Assembly: GCA_037043015.1 (NCBI GenBank)
Contig: CM073323.1
Coordinates: forward strand, 6,696,001 to 6,760,000
Length of the DNA stretch: 64,000 nt
Origin: Bryum argenteum
Lineage: Eukaryota; Streptophyta; Bryopsida; Bryales; Bryaceae
Reading direction: 5' to 3'
Below, piece after piece: positions 12,477-24,628 of the stretch; position 1 is the first letter of the stretch; each line of letters starts with the position of its first letter. Below the pieces are notes generated by a model, which did not search any database, had not been told where the DNA came from, and saw only the letters and a list, made by a program, of their open reading frames with translations. The position numbers and the translations under genes are program-made.

Positions 12477-14341
12477 GATGACTCCTTAAAGTAAGATCAA
12501 GTGCTTAGTTTGCACTTTGTACATGATTCTGGAACTAATCAATTTTTTCATTATTGATATATGGGCATCGTGTTGCCGAGTTTTGGTTCTTGCCGCTGAA
12601 GTTTTGGGATAAGGTGGAACTGAATGCTGTTGGTAATGCAATTACTTTTAGCACATGCGCAGTCTCCTGTTCAGTAAATCGTCCCTAAGCATGCACATCC
12701 TACTGAAAGTTGTCTTATCATTCAGCTTAATATTTGACATACTGATTAATGAATAAAATTTTGGCACTTCCTTCTCTGAAATTATCTTGCTCTGAAATTA
12801 ACTCCATCTATATTTCAACTTCGAATGCGCAAATCTTGTTTTGAAAAGGGTTAAATAGGTAGACTTATATGAGTAATAAATTTTAAATTGCTCTAAATGT
12901 GAAAACTTGTCATTCTTAGCACTTATGTTCAATGGTTTTTTTTTATTGTTTTACTTCTTGTGTATACTTTTTGTTTGTCTGTAATGATGATAGAAATTTA
13001 TCAACAAGGTCTTGAGTAGATGAACCTCCATTTACTAAAATCTCCATGTGTGGTATGTACAGTAGAAACTTTGTAATAATCATATGCCTTGTATTATCGA
13101 AATTAAAGTAACTATCGATGTTAATAGATTCAAGAATTTAGAGATTTGAAACTCATCAAATGTTTATAGCAGCATGCATAGAGTTGGTTGAATTGTCCAA
13201 GCAATAGTTTTTAGTACATGTGCTTAGATTTGAGGTTCAATATGTTTAATCAAGTCGAGATAATTGATAGGGTGGGAACATAATACCCATTTCAATAAAC
13301 ATAATGGATGAGGTGGAAACATGATTTTACATTTATTTCTACAAAATACTATGTATTGTTATAAAACACCCAACAAGTAATTCAGAAGCTGAATAGTTTT
13401 ACCATTGTAGTGCACAAAGATATTTCTTGGATTCATATGTGAGAAATGGGTAGTTTTTTTTAGAGTTTTTTAGCTTTCAACCTCCACAATACATTAAGAA
13501 ATTATAGGTATGTATTCAAGAGGTTATTCTGGAACATTATCGCATTAGCCAGTAAGAGGACAAAGCTTTGAAATTCTTGAGTCCTTGTTAAATTGCCAAT
13601 CGAAGCATGTACATGAATATTGGAAAGGCATTATTACAAATACTTGAGTGAAAGATTATAGATGAATGAAGCATGACATAATCATTCATGGATACAAAGT
13701 ATGATGAGAGTAAGGAACATGTAGTGAAGTGATTGAATGACTAGACAGGTGTTGGAAAATGAATCAAGGAGGGTGGAATTGGTGACAGGGGATGACGATC
13801 GAGGCTGGATGTGAAGCAGAGTTGCAGTGCAACGAACCGCTTTAGAGAGGAAGTGAAGTGCAGTGCAGTGCAGTGCAGATTTGCCAGCTCCAGGCGCGCT
13901 CAAGGCGAAATAGAAGGAATGAAGTTGCGAGTCGAGTGTTGGCCACCTGAGCTGCTGAGTGAGCGCGACGATATTTTTGCGCTGCCAGCTGATCGCTGCG
14001 AGATCTGCAGTTTCCACTTCCGCTGCCACCCCCCATCTTAGAAGATACCACCCTCATAGCCACATGTCTATTCCCCTTTCCGCATTCTTCACGTTTCCAC
14101 CAGCTTCCGGGAAACCTGCCATTCTCGAACTCGTCTCCTCCATCCCCGCGCGCCCGATCCCACCGCATCCGGCTTCCTCAATCGTTGGGTCCTCATTGGT
14201 TGGGTCCTCAGTCCATTTCACCTTCACCGCCATTGCATTGCATTGCATTTCTCTCCATTCCTCTCCATTGCATTCCAGTCATAGCCACTGCTTGCTTGCG
14301 TTGTTGTTTGTTTCCATTGCCTCGCCAGTGCCGTTGGCGCT
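12477..14341. other. Intergenic: photolyase 3' flank and MADS 5' flank
   Basis: No gene is seen. The stretch 12540-13680 is AT-rich without long ORFs. Composition becomes GC-rich from about 13800, marking the MADS promoter and leader. Two pentanucleotide runs occur there: GTGCA-type (about four units, 13857-13878) and CATTG-type (14233-14248). The small ORFs on both strands in 13680-14250 lack any domain signal. Confidence 0.5.
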
Positions 14342-15430
14342 ATGGGTGCTCGCAGCGGGCTCGTCTTCAACATGGGGCCTCCCGTGAAGAGCGATGCGTC
14401 GCGCGCCGCCACCTACAGCAAGCGCAAGAAAGGTCTGCTCAAGAAGGTGAAGGAATTGTCCATCCTGTGCGGCGTCGATGTGGCCGTCATGTGCCACCAC
14501 CCGCAAATGGCCGGGGCGCCGCCCCTGCTCTGGGGCCAACCCAATCTCGACTCCGTCCTCAGCCGCTACAAGGGCGTGGCGCCTGAGGAGCGGGAGAAAC
14601 GCAAGTTAGACAACACCACGTTCCTCCACAACCAGGTTCAGAAACTGGCTACCGATCTGCACCATGTCGCGGATCACAACCGTAAGTTGGCAGAGCACTT
14701 GGAGACTTCGGTTTGGGATGATCGGTTGAATTCATACAGCGTAGCCGAACTACAACATGTTGCAGCCCAAGTTCTGCAGAGGAAAAAAGAGGTGGTTGAA
14801 CTGCTCTCCACTGCGGAGTGCAGCCCACTCATGCAGGAGTTCGATCCCAATGGCTACATGGGCACACCCGGGGTTGTGCTACAAAACGAAAACGACCTGC
14901 TCATGCAACAACTCATGTGCAGGATGCCGGCGTTTCGGGCAGCCGAGAACGCGGCGATGATGGCCGCGTACATGCAGGGGGCGGCGACCATGCCTAGTGC
15001 GCCTGCGGCGTTGTGCATGGCGCCGGATGAGCCGGCAGAGTCGGAGAATAGCATTGTGTCGGGGAGGAACGAGGGGCCAGACACGCCGGGTGCGTCAAGC
15101 CAGCTGGTGAACCTGGCGGATGCGCCTTGCATGTTCACGAGCAACGCGCTGGAAGGCGAATTGCAGCCTATGGACATGGAGGTGCAGGTGGACATGACGG
15201 CGCCCACGGCCCCGTGGTTCAGCAGCGCCGCCGTGCCGCCCACTCCCAACACTAGCGAGAACGCGTCCAACGCCTTCTCTCCCGACGCCCCCTCGCAGGC
15301 TGTGCAGATGCCCGCCTTCAATTCCGACATCTTCGAGGAGTATTTCGAGGGCATGGGCGGTATGGCATTCGCTCCCCCACGCCTCATGCCATATCACCAG
15401 TCCCACCAGTTGATGCCCCATGTCAGTTAA
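14342..15430 (+). CDS. Type I (M-gamma-like) MADS-box transcription factor
   Basis: One uninterrupted frame of 362 codons. Residues about 11-50 form a MADS DNA-binding domain (SRAATYSKRKKGLLKKVKE, then LSILCGVDVAVM). It is followed by WGQPNLDSVLSRYKG and a predicted coiled stretch (NTTFLHNQVQKLATDL). CGVD in place of CDA, LLWGQP-type residues and the lack of introns and K-domain fit plant type I, especially M-gamma, proteins, nuclear regulators often active in reproduction. The C-terminal half is Met-, Ala-, Pro- and Asn-rich. The first 5-6 residues of the usual MADS start (GRGKIE) are missing, so Met-11 (14372) may be the true start. GC content is far above the flanks. The gene looks intact. 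Confidence 0.9.
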   Translation: MGARSGLVFNMGPPVKSDASRAATYSKRKKGLLKKVKELSILCGVDVAVMCHHPQMAGAPPLLWGQPNLDSVLSRYKGVAPEEREKRKLDNTTFLHNQVQKLATDLHHVADHNRKLAEHLETSVWDDRLNSYSVAELQHVAAQVLQRKKEVVELLSTAECSPLMQEFDPNGYMGTPGVVLQNENDLLMQQLMCRMPAFRAAENAAMMAAYMQGAATMPSAPAALCMAPDEPAESENSIVSGRNEGPDTPGASSQLVNLADAPCMFTSNALEGELQPMDMEVQVDMTAPTAPWFSSAAVPPTPNTSENASNAFSPDAPSQAVQMPAFNSDIFEEYFEGMGGMAFAPPRLMPYHQSHQLMPHVS

Positions 15431-16100
15431 GCAGCCAGCCACCTGACTGTTACTTACAAGCCACTTCATTTCCTACTACTTACAATTATAGTTCGTTCCT
15501 TCTTGTGAATACGTATCTGCTACATAATTATGCACATAGCTAGTTAGTTAGGCATGCGCTCACTGTAATGCTTGCAGCCCATGACCCCTCTTCCACTTTA
15601 GTTTGCTCTTCGTGTACATACCCAGGAACCGACATCATGTGTGATAATCTGGGATGAATATACTTCGAGTTTTAACCTGATACCCAATACTTGTCTTCTT
15701 GCCCATCATTTGTGGTGTGTATACATGGCTGAAGTACGACTGCATGCAACTTAGTCTGCTCAACATCTATATCTCGTGCCAATGGGAGGAGTTCCTTCCT
15801 AGTCGTGCATACATATCTGTTGTTACTGTACTGTACATACATGAGTGCTCATAGCGCTCATCCGAATGCTTGTGCAGCAATACTAGCGATGGTCTCGTAC
15901 ACATCATGTCGGTGTGTGAAATTGTGAGATGTTAACGCAGATGCTCAACATTCTACTTTCGATCGCTCATCATTCGTGGTGTGTCTACATGGCTATACTA
16001 GAACTAGACTTGGAGATTATTCTCGTTTAGAATGAGCGATCTGTTCCTCTCCTAGCTCTATGCGATGGGTTCACTTTTGAACGTGATTGACGATGAGCAT
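15431..16100. other. MADS gene 3' flank, nothing further seen
   Basis: Likely 3' untranslated and intergenic sequence. Two short segments near 15710-15730 and 15970-15990 share ATCATTYGTGGTGTGT, a weak local duplication. No ORF or RNA gene is visible. Confidence 0.4.
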
Positions 16101-16109
16101 TTACTGCGA

Positions 16110-16829
16110 GGACATCATTCAACCAGTTTGCACTTACACGAGCATAGCTTTTGACTTCAGGAGGTGAGATGTAATAATTTTTGAATCAAGCAGCTCTGTA
16201 TGATCTGAGTTATTGACTTCTTACCATTGAGGTCCACATTGAAGCCTTTCTTCTTACTTCCTACTCTTGCAGAGCATCAAAATTGAGTCAAGAAGATAAA
16301 ATTGCTTGGTTTGGGTTATGAATCAAGTCTAATCTGTGTGAAAAAAGTTTCAGATCCATAGAATATAGTATGAAGAAACGGCATGCACTTTAGTGAAGGC
16401 AGCTATTGTTTTTAAGTTTTCAAACATGGGGCATGTTTTACCATTCTAAAGCAATTATGGGAAACCAAAAAGATGTTTTTATGATTTCTATTTTTATAAT
16501 CATGGTATTATGAAGGCTAACAACTTTCTAGTTGCAAGATTTTCTATCCAAATAACTTAGGTGTTGGATTTGCAATGATGTTTCTACATCGAAAAAAGTG
16601 AATAAGTAGATAATTTTGAGGAGCTATATCTCCTTCATCCAGTGTTGGATATTGACCTTGTTTTTTGAGATGGGTTCCAATTTGAGTTTAATTCATGTGG
16701 TGGAAATCTTCTCAAAATTAAAAATGTATCGAAGAGAAGGCATAGGTTTGAGTGCAAGGGGTTGAGTTTTGGACTATCTTTCCTTTAAAAGTTTTTGACG
16801 GTTTTCACCATTGCAAAGCTATTATTTGT
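16110..16829 (+). repeat. Dispersed repeat R1, copy 1
   Basis: It shares long similar stretches with 40690-41340, 63540-64000 and, reversed, 25715-26110 and 45740-46160. Shared words include CATGGGGCATGT, GGAGCTATATCTCC and TTTGCAATGATGTTT. No coding capacity is apparent. It looks like part of a large non-coding transposon family whose real ends cannot be set from this window. Confidence 0.65.
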
Positions 16830-17085
16830 AACCCCAATTCCGTTAAAATGGCACTATGCCATGTGCCATTTTGTCACACTAGATCTTACATTTGTGCTCA
16901 TATAAAATGATATATTCTGTAATATCACAATTTTTTTATAATATCACTTCTTTATATACATTTTCACTCATTTTCCCTAATATCACCTTAAAATTCTGTT
17001 ATATCACATGGTTTTTGAACTACAGTTCAGAAAGTTGAGGTGTGCCATTTTACCGGAATAATGCCATTTTAACGGAATTGGGGTT
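16830..17085. mobile_element. MITE with 24-bp perfect terminal inverted repeats
   Basis: The ends are perfect inverted repeats beginning AACCCCAATTCCGTTAAAAT. The 256-base interior is AT-rich with no ORF and repeats words such as TAATATCAC. A target duplication is not clear, so the superfamily is unassigned. Confidence 0.75.
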
Positions 17086-17384
17086 TTGTGCAAAGAAAAT
17101 GTTTTTCATGGATTTTTTTTGTTTAAGGGTGTTATTGAGACGATGGTAAACATCGTTGTAGTTGGTGGTTTTTTCATTGCAATAACTCAACTGATAGCAT
17201 TTTGACTTCAAAGTGTAAATGCTAGGATTTTGTGATGTTTTTTGAGTACTAATATGTTACGGCCTCACAATCTATAAGGCTTCATGACGCGAGATTAGAC
17301 CCACATGATGTACGATATGTTTACTACAAAAATGTACAGTTGAGATTTGAATAACTTAGCTTCGTTTCTCTATCCATGGGATAG

Positions 17385-17835
17385 GGAATCGGAAATAGGG
17401 AACAAAACACGAGAATTCGGAACCGGGAACGAGGTCGTAGGAAATGAAGGATCGGAAACCGGGAATGAGGGAGCAGAGGACGGGGAAGGGGAAAAAATAG
17501 AATATAGAACAAAGAACCGGAAAGGTGGGAACATAAACTAGGAACTAGAAACTCGGAATGAGGGTTAGGAACTAGGGACTGAAGATGGGAAGCGGGAACA
17601 ATTGATGGAAACCAAAAATTGAAGTTTGGAGATGGGGAATTGTGAACAAAGGAGGGGAACTAAGAACAAAAGATGGAAACTAAAACTGGAATTCTAGGGA
17701 TGGGCAATGGTAAAGAAGAAAACGGAAGATGGAGAACCAAAAAGAGAAGACTGGGAAACTGGGAATATGGGAAGGGAGGACATGCTATAAATCTTCAAAA
17801 GTAAGGGGACCATAAACGAGGGAAATGGGAAGAGG
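17385..17835 (+). repeat. Degenerate polypurine minisatellite
   Basis: About 450 bases are almost entirely purine on +, made of variable units such as GGGAAC, GGAAACCGGGAA and GAACTAGGGAC. A related tract lies at 42640-42975. Confidence 0.75.
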
Positions 17836-18412
17836 GGATAATTTTTGAAAAACACCAAAAAAACAACCTTTTCAATTATTTAATAATTTTCTATAATTTT
17901 TAAATTTTATTAAAAATTTAATGTAGGACACGGGTTATACTAGTACAATTAGATCGTATTTTATTTGGCCATTGATATAGAAATTTGGTCAAAAATATTT
18001 TGCTACAATGAGATTTGAAAAGTTAAGAGACATGATCATAATAAATTTTTTAACCTTTCATCGGCAAATATTTATCGAATGAATTTGATTGTTCATGTTT
18101 TGATGAAATCACAAACACATTCTAGCATAGTGTAGCATTTGCAACTTCTAATTTAGTGTTTAGTGCGCTCATTACATATGTAGAAAGTAGACACATACAA
18201 AATCAAGCAAGTTCTATAGAAATACATGCAAATGCAATATATTCATAAGACTATTTGCAGTGTCAATAAGATGCATTGGCATAGGCACTTTGAATAATAG
18301 AACCCGGAGAAGAAGTCCTACATCCTCCACGCATAAATGCTTGATTATCTTTCATGAATTGCTAACTAATCAATATCTCTTAAAATCATTTGGAAGCAAC
18401 TAAGATGTCAAG
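17836..18412. other. Intergenic upstream of protease gene A
   Basis: AT-rich, no gene seen. This would contain the promoter of protease gene A. No convincing element can be singled out. Confidence 0.4.
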
Positions 18413-21400
18413 ATGAGAGCGGCTCCCCGATGGCGTGGTAGTAATGAAGAGTCTAATGATGAAAGTGGCAACAACAATAATCCTTCTAACGTAAGTTCAA
18501 TAGATCTTATATGAATGATTGACTTGAGTAGTCTAGCTGATTTTATTTTGAGTTCAATTAATATGTAAAGTTGATTTCTTACAATGTTCTAATATGTAAA
18601 GACAAGTTGAATGTTTTGATTGGTTAATTTTTGGAACACTGAAATTCTTATCATACTTTATCTATTTTGAGCACACTGAAAGAATAAGAGGTATTGCTGT
18701 AAAATAATTACGATGTGGCTTGATTTAATATCTCTTTCAACTTATGAAAGATATCACTTCACACAATACTTCTAAAACTTAAATGGTATAAAGAATATGT
18801 GTGTTTTTCAACTAAAAGAATTGTGTATATTCACTTGTTTATAGAGAGGTGTCTTATTTTCAAGGTTGCGAGATCAAAGAACACGTTTTAAAATATTTAC
18901 TCTTCTCCTTATCTCATTTTTTTTGGCTTGGGCTCTATCAAGAACATTAGAATCAACATTGACAATTTTTACACCAAAGACAAAAGGGATTGTTTTCAAA
19001 CTATATCGCTCTGGTAAACTTGCTAGTAATATGACATTTTATAGAGGACAACGACAAAAGAGAAGAAGACGACACCTTGTCTATGATATGCATACGAAGT
19101 CAGGTGGGAGGTATTTATTAGGGGAGGCAACAATGGAGGATATGTGCAATGTGGATGAACTTGAGGTGTATAGTGAGTCATTGAAAAGGGGACAAATAAA
19201 TAACTTGCACAACTCACTTAAGCCAACAAAGAAAAATAGTGGTTCAGTGGAGCTATTTGGTGGACTTCGACTTATTAATTCCCAAATGTAATTATCCTTC
19301 CAATAATTTTTTTAATGAGTCAAAAATTGTAATTAAGTATTAACTACATAGTAAAGGGTCTACTCTTTGCTAGGATAAGAGTGATTCTTAGGGCAAGCCT
19401 CTTGTAAACCTTCTTTACAATGTAGCCTCCTCATCGGGGGCACTTTCCAAGGAAATAAATGAAAGACCACTTCCATCTGAATCCAAGAAAACCCAATTGA
19501 ATGTGAAGTGATGCTTACCCTTGTTGAAAAATACTACCAAATAAGGTGGACTCCTCAATAAGTTTGGTTCAAGAAATTTGTAGCAAAGTTAAGAGCATGA
19601 CTATTTTTTGTGCATCTCAAGAAGAATACGTATGCGACATACCACATTAAGTGGGGAATCTTCAATTTTGAGCTCTTCTACAATTGGAATTATGAATTTT
19701 GAAACTCGATTTATGGGTGTTTCTAAAATGGTTCTTTAAAATGACACCGAAAATCTTCTGCGTCAGTAAATAAAGAATCGAATTATAAAGCTTTCATACA
19801 CCTTTGAGTTAGAAGGTCTAGTGAGCGATTCTTGGTAAAGAAGTCCCAAAACTCTCATAAACCCAACATAAGTTCCAAGAGTATACTATGGGCTTGCCTT
19901 CTTCCCTTAGCAAGCCTACTTTTGTGCGTACATGAGAACCAACTCTTCCACTTTCCTCTCTCGTTGGTGGTTGTGGTGCACAAGTGAGGATGAAAATAGA
20001 GCTCCAACTTAGTTTGCTATATTTGGTTTAGTCTTCTTCATAGGAATTTTTTATGTTAGAAATAGTGAAGTTGACAACCTCATCATTTGACTTGTTAACG
20101 TTGGTTTGTGAATGCAGAGATCCTTTCTATGTGAAGGTTTCTATTGGCTATGGCAAATCTTCTAGGGAATACAACCTACACACTGATACAGGAAGTGGCC
20201 TCACATGGGTGAATTGTGTAGGAAAGGGGAAAATTACAGCACTAGTGAGTGTGCCCTTGTGCTCAAAATGATCACTTGCACCCTCTTCAAGTTTTTTACA
20301 TTAGAGAAATCTGCTAAGTATGACTGACTAGGGACCAAAAGACCCAGTTTTGGTCGAACTCGGGATCAAACGTCAAATTGGGCACCAAATTTTACTCTAA
20401 GATGCAACTGGGGTCTAAACTCAAAAATGCAAGATTTTGATGATTTTCTGAGTTTGGTCCCCAGTTCAACTTGGTGCCTAGTGCGCAACGTGATGCACAG
20501 AAGACCGAAGGAGCACAGTTGTTGTTCATCAGTGTGTGAAGGTCCCTAGTTTACATGTGGTCCCTAGTTTGGTGCATTTGGTCCCCAGTCCGTTCTCCTT
20601 AGCGGATAACTGAGAACATTGCACGAAACGACGGACTGGGGACCAAGTGGGGTCCAAATTGGGGACTACTTAGTGGATTTCTCTATTGTCCTTGACACAT
20701 ATTCTTATTGGAAGAGAGCATGAGCATGAGCATACAATGAATAGGTGAATGTATGTGCGTATACAGGGACCGAGTGGACGATTTATTCCCCAAGATGACG
20801 CATTCATGGATTGTAGGGAGAAAGAGAGATGTGGGCCATTTCAACTAGATCCACTTTCCTGTGACAAGCAGCACCATTTCCGATGCTTGTTTAGCCGTGA
20901 ATATGGTGATGGTCTCGACGTACAAGGGAAGGTCATCACGGCGGATGTCAGCCTCACCCCTAACCGAGGCGCCCATTCCCTTGCCAAACTTGCACTTGGG
21001 TACATTTTTCCTTTTTTTCTTCTCCTTTTCACCCCCTCCTTGTGTATTGAAAAAACATAATGAAGTAAAAGCTACGTTTGCATCTTGATTGAATCAACCC
21101 CCTCAACACCCCCAACAAATTGAAATGGAAATGGCTCTTTGGTGTTTTGGTGTTGAATTCAAGGGTCAAATTTTCAATTTCGGGCTAGAACTTGGTATTG
21201 CAAGGTGTATATGATAAAACCTACAAAGTGTAAATTTCCAATTTCTGAAATAATTTAGGAGTAAAGTTTTATTTCAAGATGATCCAAAAGTGATTTTAGG
21301 GGTGCCTACTTCCTCTTACAGAATAGCCCTATGACCATTCATATATGGGAACAATGACTTTAGCTCTAATCCCCACATGATGTAACCCCCTCCTAGAAAT

Positions 21401-24395
21401 AAACCTTTGGGATTTGTGAGGCCCTTTCTTTGTGGAATGATCCTGAAGCATTGAAACTTAAGGTGTATAGTGTCACTGGCTATATTTTTGAATTAATTAA
21501 TTAACAAGATGAAGCTTGTGGGGGCCTGTCTTGCCACATGGACCCCCTTGAGGGGGTGCCACATGGACCCGGGGTGTATTTAAAATTAAAAGATCATTCC
21601 ATACGGCCCTGCCCCCAGCCCTCTTATACTTTTTAGGGGGAGGAAGCGGCTCCAAACAGTATGGGATAAATCCCTCCAAGACTCTCTCTCCCAAGACCCC
21701 ATTTAGTTCCCATTTCAAATTGTGCACCATTTAATTTGCTGAAGGAAGGGGGATGAACTTTTTTCCTACTCACCCCTCGCCACCCTTTTGTAAGTTTTAG
21801 GGGAGGTGAGGAGATGCAAACGTTATGGGATAAATCCCCAATGCCATACCATCATCATGCCATACCATCACTATGCCATACTATCACCATGCCATATCAT
21901 CACCATGCCATACCATCACCATGCCATATCATCACCATGCCATATCATCACCATGCCATATCATCACCATGCCATACCATTACTATGCCATGCCATCACC
22001 ATGACCGAGGACCCCATGACCCGTGCAGGCTACTTGCATCCCCTTGGACCCCAGGACCCAGGTCATGGTGATGGCATGGCCTCTAATGAATTAATGCCCC
22101 TACAGGCAAGTTTCAGTGGATAGTAGTATCATATAGACTCACAGGGAATTCCCTGTGAGCCGACATGTATGCGATTACCCACGTGCCAAGACTACCTGTC
22201 CTGCTCGAATCTGCCGAGGGTTTTATTTCTAGGAGGGAGTTACGCCGGGTGAGGCCCCCATCCTTGGGCTCACGGCTCCTTGTGTTCCTCACATGCCAGG
22301 AGTCCCTCCGACGCGGGCCTCTCCCTTTACATACCTCTAAATATTAAAAATCTTTTATAAAAGAGTATGAGTTTGACAATCCTATAGAGCAGGTGTGCAG
22401 ACAAAGTTGATGATAAAGAGGCGGGAGGTCACACGGCAACACAACTTACGGATGGACTGTTAGGCTTAGGTCCAAGTGAAGCAAGTTGGATGCGTCAAAT
22501 GATTTCAATGAAAATTGTTAAGGACCATATTATCGCTATTTGCTTTGACTCCGACGATGAAGATCCGATGAAACGAATCGGAAAGTCCTCCGAGGCCGTT
22601 GGCATTCTTGCATTTGGAGTCGCATACGCTTCCCGGGCAAAAACATTTTGGACATCTAATATTGTTATATATGACGAGTATGGGTAAGATTATGTTCATG
22701 TACTTGCACTTTTGTATACAACCATGTTTCTTAATGATATCATACAATTTGACCACCATAAGAAGAGTATTGGAATTATACATCGTGTGCTTCTTTCTAA
22801 CGGGTATGTATGTGATTAGGGACGAAGAACCTATGTATACAGCAAGACTAATGTCAATCAAATATCGAACTCATATCATTAGTGTGAAAGAAGAGCCTTC
22901 TAAAAAGAAAAAGGCTAATAATAAGGGTGAGAGCAACGAACCCGGAGTAAGGATGGGTTTTGACACTGGAAGTGACCTTACCTATCTTACTAAGACGGCG
23001 TACAAGGATATTGTAGAAATTGTGAGTTCTACTAAGATCTCGGATTTTGTAATATTATATTTCTTATTTGCAAAATCATTGTTAGGCATTGCAAGATTGT
23101 AATAGTAGTAGATTGATTTTACAATCTATCCCATTACTCTATGTTTATTTATAAATGTTTGGACGCATGGCACATTTAACAATTTCGGGACTACTTTGAG
23201 TTTAGAAGTAACACATGGGGGGCTCACCTGATTGTTTTGTAAACAAGATAAAAACTAAACTTCAAATTTTAAATTGAGAGATTCCTAGATACTCAAATCC
23301 CCCGAAGTAAATTTTCAATTCACATGATAACCATTTTGCAAAATTGAAAGATCCAAAATGTTTATTAGTCGAGATTTTATGAATGAGTCTAAATTTAGTT
23401 TGATGTGGCATTCTCTTATGTATTAACTTTATAACATGAGATTTTCTAATTTGTGTCAATTGGTTATGTAGGAAACAGTTGGATGATGACATGAAATCTA
23501 AAGGGTATAAAACAGTAAAAGATTCATCGAATTATGTAGCATCCGAGATGAGAAAGTGTTGGGCGGATGATGGGTACATAATATGCTCTTATAATACTTG
23601 GAACTAATACTTGGTGAATACTAATTCTTATGAAGAATTAGTAATATATTCCAATATATTATAGTTTGATATGATCACTTTTTTCATGGGTAGGAAAATA
23701 ATTCCTTTTAAGGAGTTTGGAGACCTTGTATTGAAGTTTTCTCCCTTTGGCAATACAAAAGCTACAGCAGACTTAGCAATCAAGCCACAATACTACATTG
23801 CTTCAGAAGTGCGTAAATTAAAGATCTCTATATTTTAAGTTGGAGATTAATGTCAAGTCCTTTGGTAGTCCACTAGATTAACAAAGGACTTCACCGTACT
23901 CATGATATTTGATACAAATTTTCACATACAAAGGTTTGTTTGTCAAATTGATTAATCCAAGTATCAAGTCATTAATGTGAAAATTCTTCTTGAGAAATCT
24001 AATGCGAAGAATTGAATACTCTTTAGGTTGCAGGAAAAAAGAAAAGAACTTGCTTTAATATGCTCAAAGAAAATGATTTTGATTTTGGAAATGTTGGAGG
24101 TACAATTTTTTTTTCATGGGTTGTAAATAAGTTTAATGCATATTTGATACTAAAAATAAGAATTTAGGATTAATTTATTACAACATTCAATACTCAACCT
24201 CTTATGTGCCATTTAGAATATTTGGTCAACATTACATAAATAGCAATATTTCCTAAAGCTACATATTTCAATTTCAAATATAATAATTTCTTATGTGTGT
24301 TTACAGCTGAAATCATGAAAGGACATCTCTTTATTTTCAATCGTGATCTTAATAAGATTGGATGGCGTACAATAGACCAATGCAAGAGTTTATGA
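18413..24395 (+). CDS. Membrane-anchored nucellin-like aspartic protease, gene A
   Basis: Ten exons join in frame to 580 residues: 18413-18490, 18845-19287, 20118-20244, 20767-20999, 22393-22683, 22820-23021, 23479-23573, 23694-23812, 24034-24099 and 24307-24395. A polar N-terminus (residues 1-26) precedes a hydrophobic segment (IFTLLLISFFLAWAL), suggesting a type II anchor. The pepsin-like (A1) domain has its first catalytic motif as DTGSGLTW, the flap as EYGDG, GLLGLG, and the second catalytic motif as DTGSDLTYL. The end has KCW, then KGHLFIFNRDLNKIGW, typical of plant nucellin-like proteases. Both catalytic aspartates are present. It converges on gene B, with stops 234 bases apart. Introns hold a MITE and a minisatellite. 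Substrate unknown; junctions are inferred and need cDNA support. Confidence 0.85.
20303..20684. mobile_element. MITE-like insertion in intron 3 of gene A
   Basis: Both ends carry the imperfect inverted repeat AGAGAAATCYRCTAAGTA. The interior repeats GGGACC and GGTCCC words. Flanks allow an ATT or TA target duplication, so the superfamily is open. No ORF is present. Confidence 0.6.
21841..22003 (+). repeat. 16-bp minisatellite, about 10 units
   Basis: The unit ATGCCATAYCATCACC is repeated about ten times in intron 4 of gene A. It translates as a His/Pro/Cys-rich ORF only by chance. Just upstream, two imperfect copies of a sequence ending TATGGGATAAATCCC occur near 21630-21675 and 21790-21838. 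Confidence 0.9.
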
Positions 24396-24628
24396 CGACC
24401 TTGTAGTTGTGTAAAATACATGACTTAGTACAAATTGCATATCGAACAATAAGAAACTATATATTATTTCTATAATACATCAAGAAAAAATTGTGTTGAT
24501 CAATATCCATAGAACTTAAATGCTCCAAGTTACTTTGGCTAAGTTTTGAGCTTCAAAGTTTGTTGTTGTTGAGGTGATATCATTTCTACTATGCCTTAGT
24601 TGCGGATATCCACAATTTAATCAAACTA

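Noticed and set aside
14854..15387. 177-codon minus ORF
   Set aside because: Antisense shadow of the GC-rich MADS coding sequence; no domain.
21841..22003. CRISPR-like array
   Set aside because: Direct 16-bp units with no spacers, in a plant intron; a minisatellite.
21806..22123. His/Pro-rich ORFs
   Set aside because: Translation of the 16-bp minisatellite in an intron.
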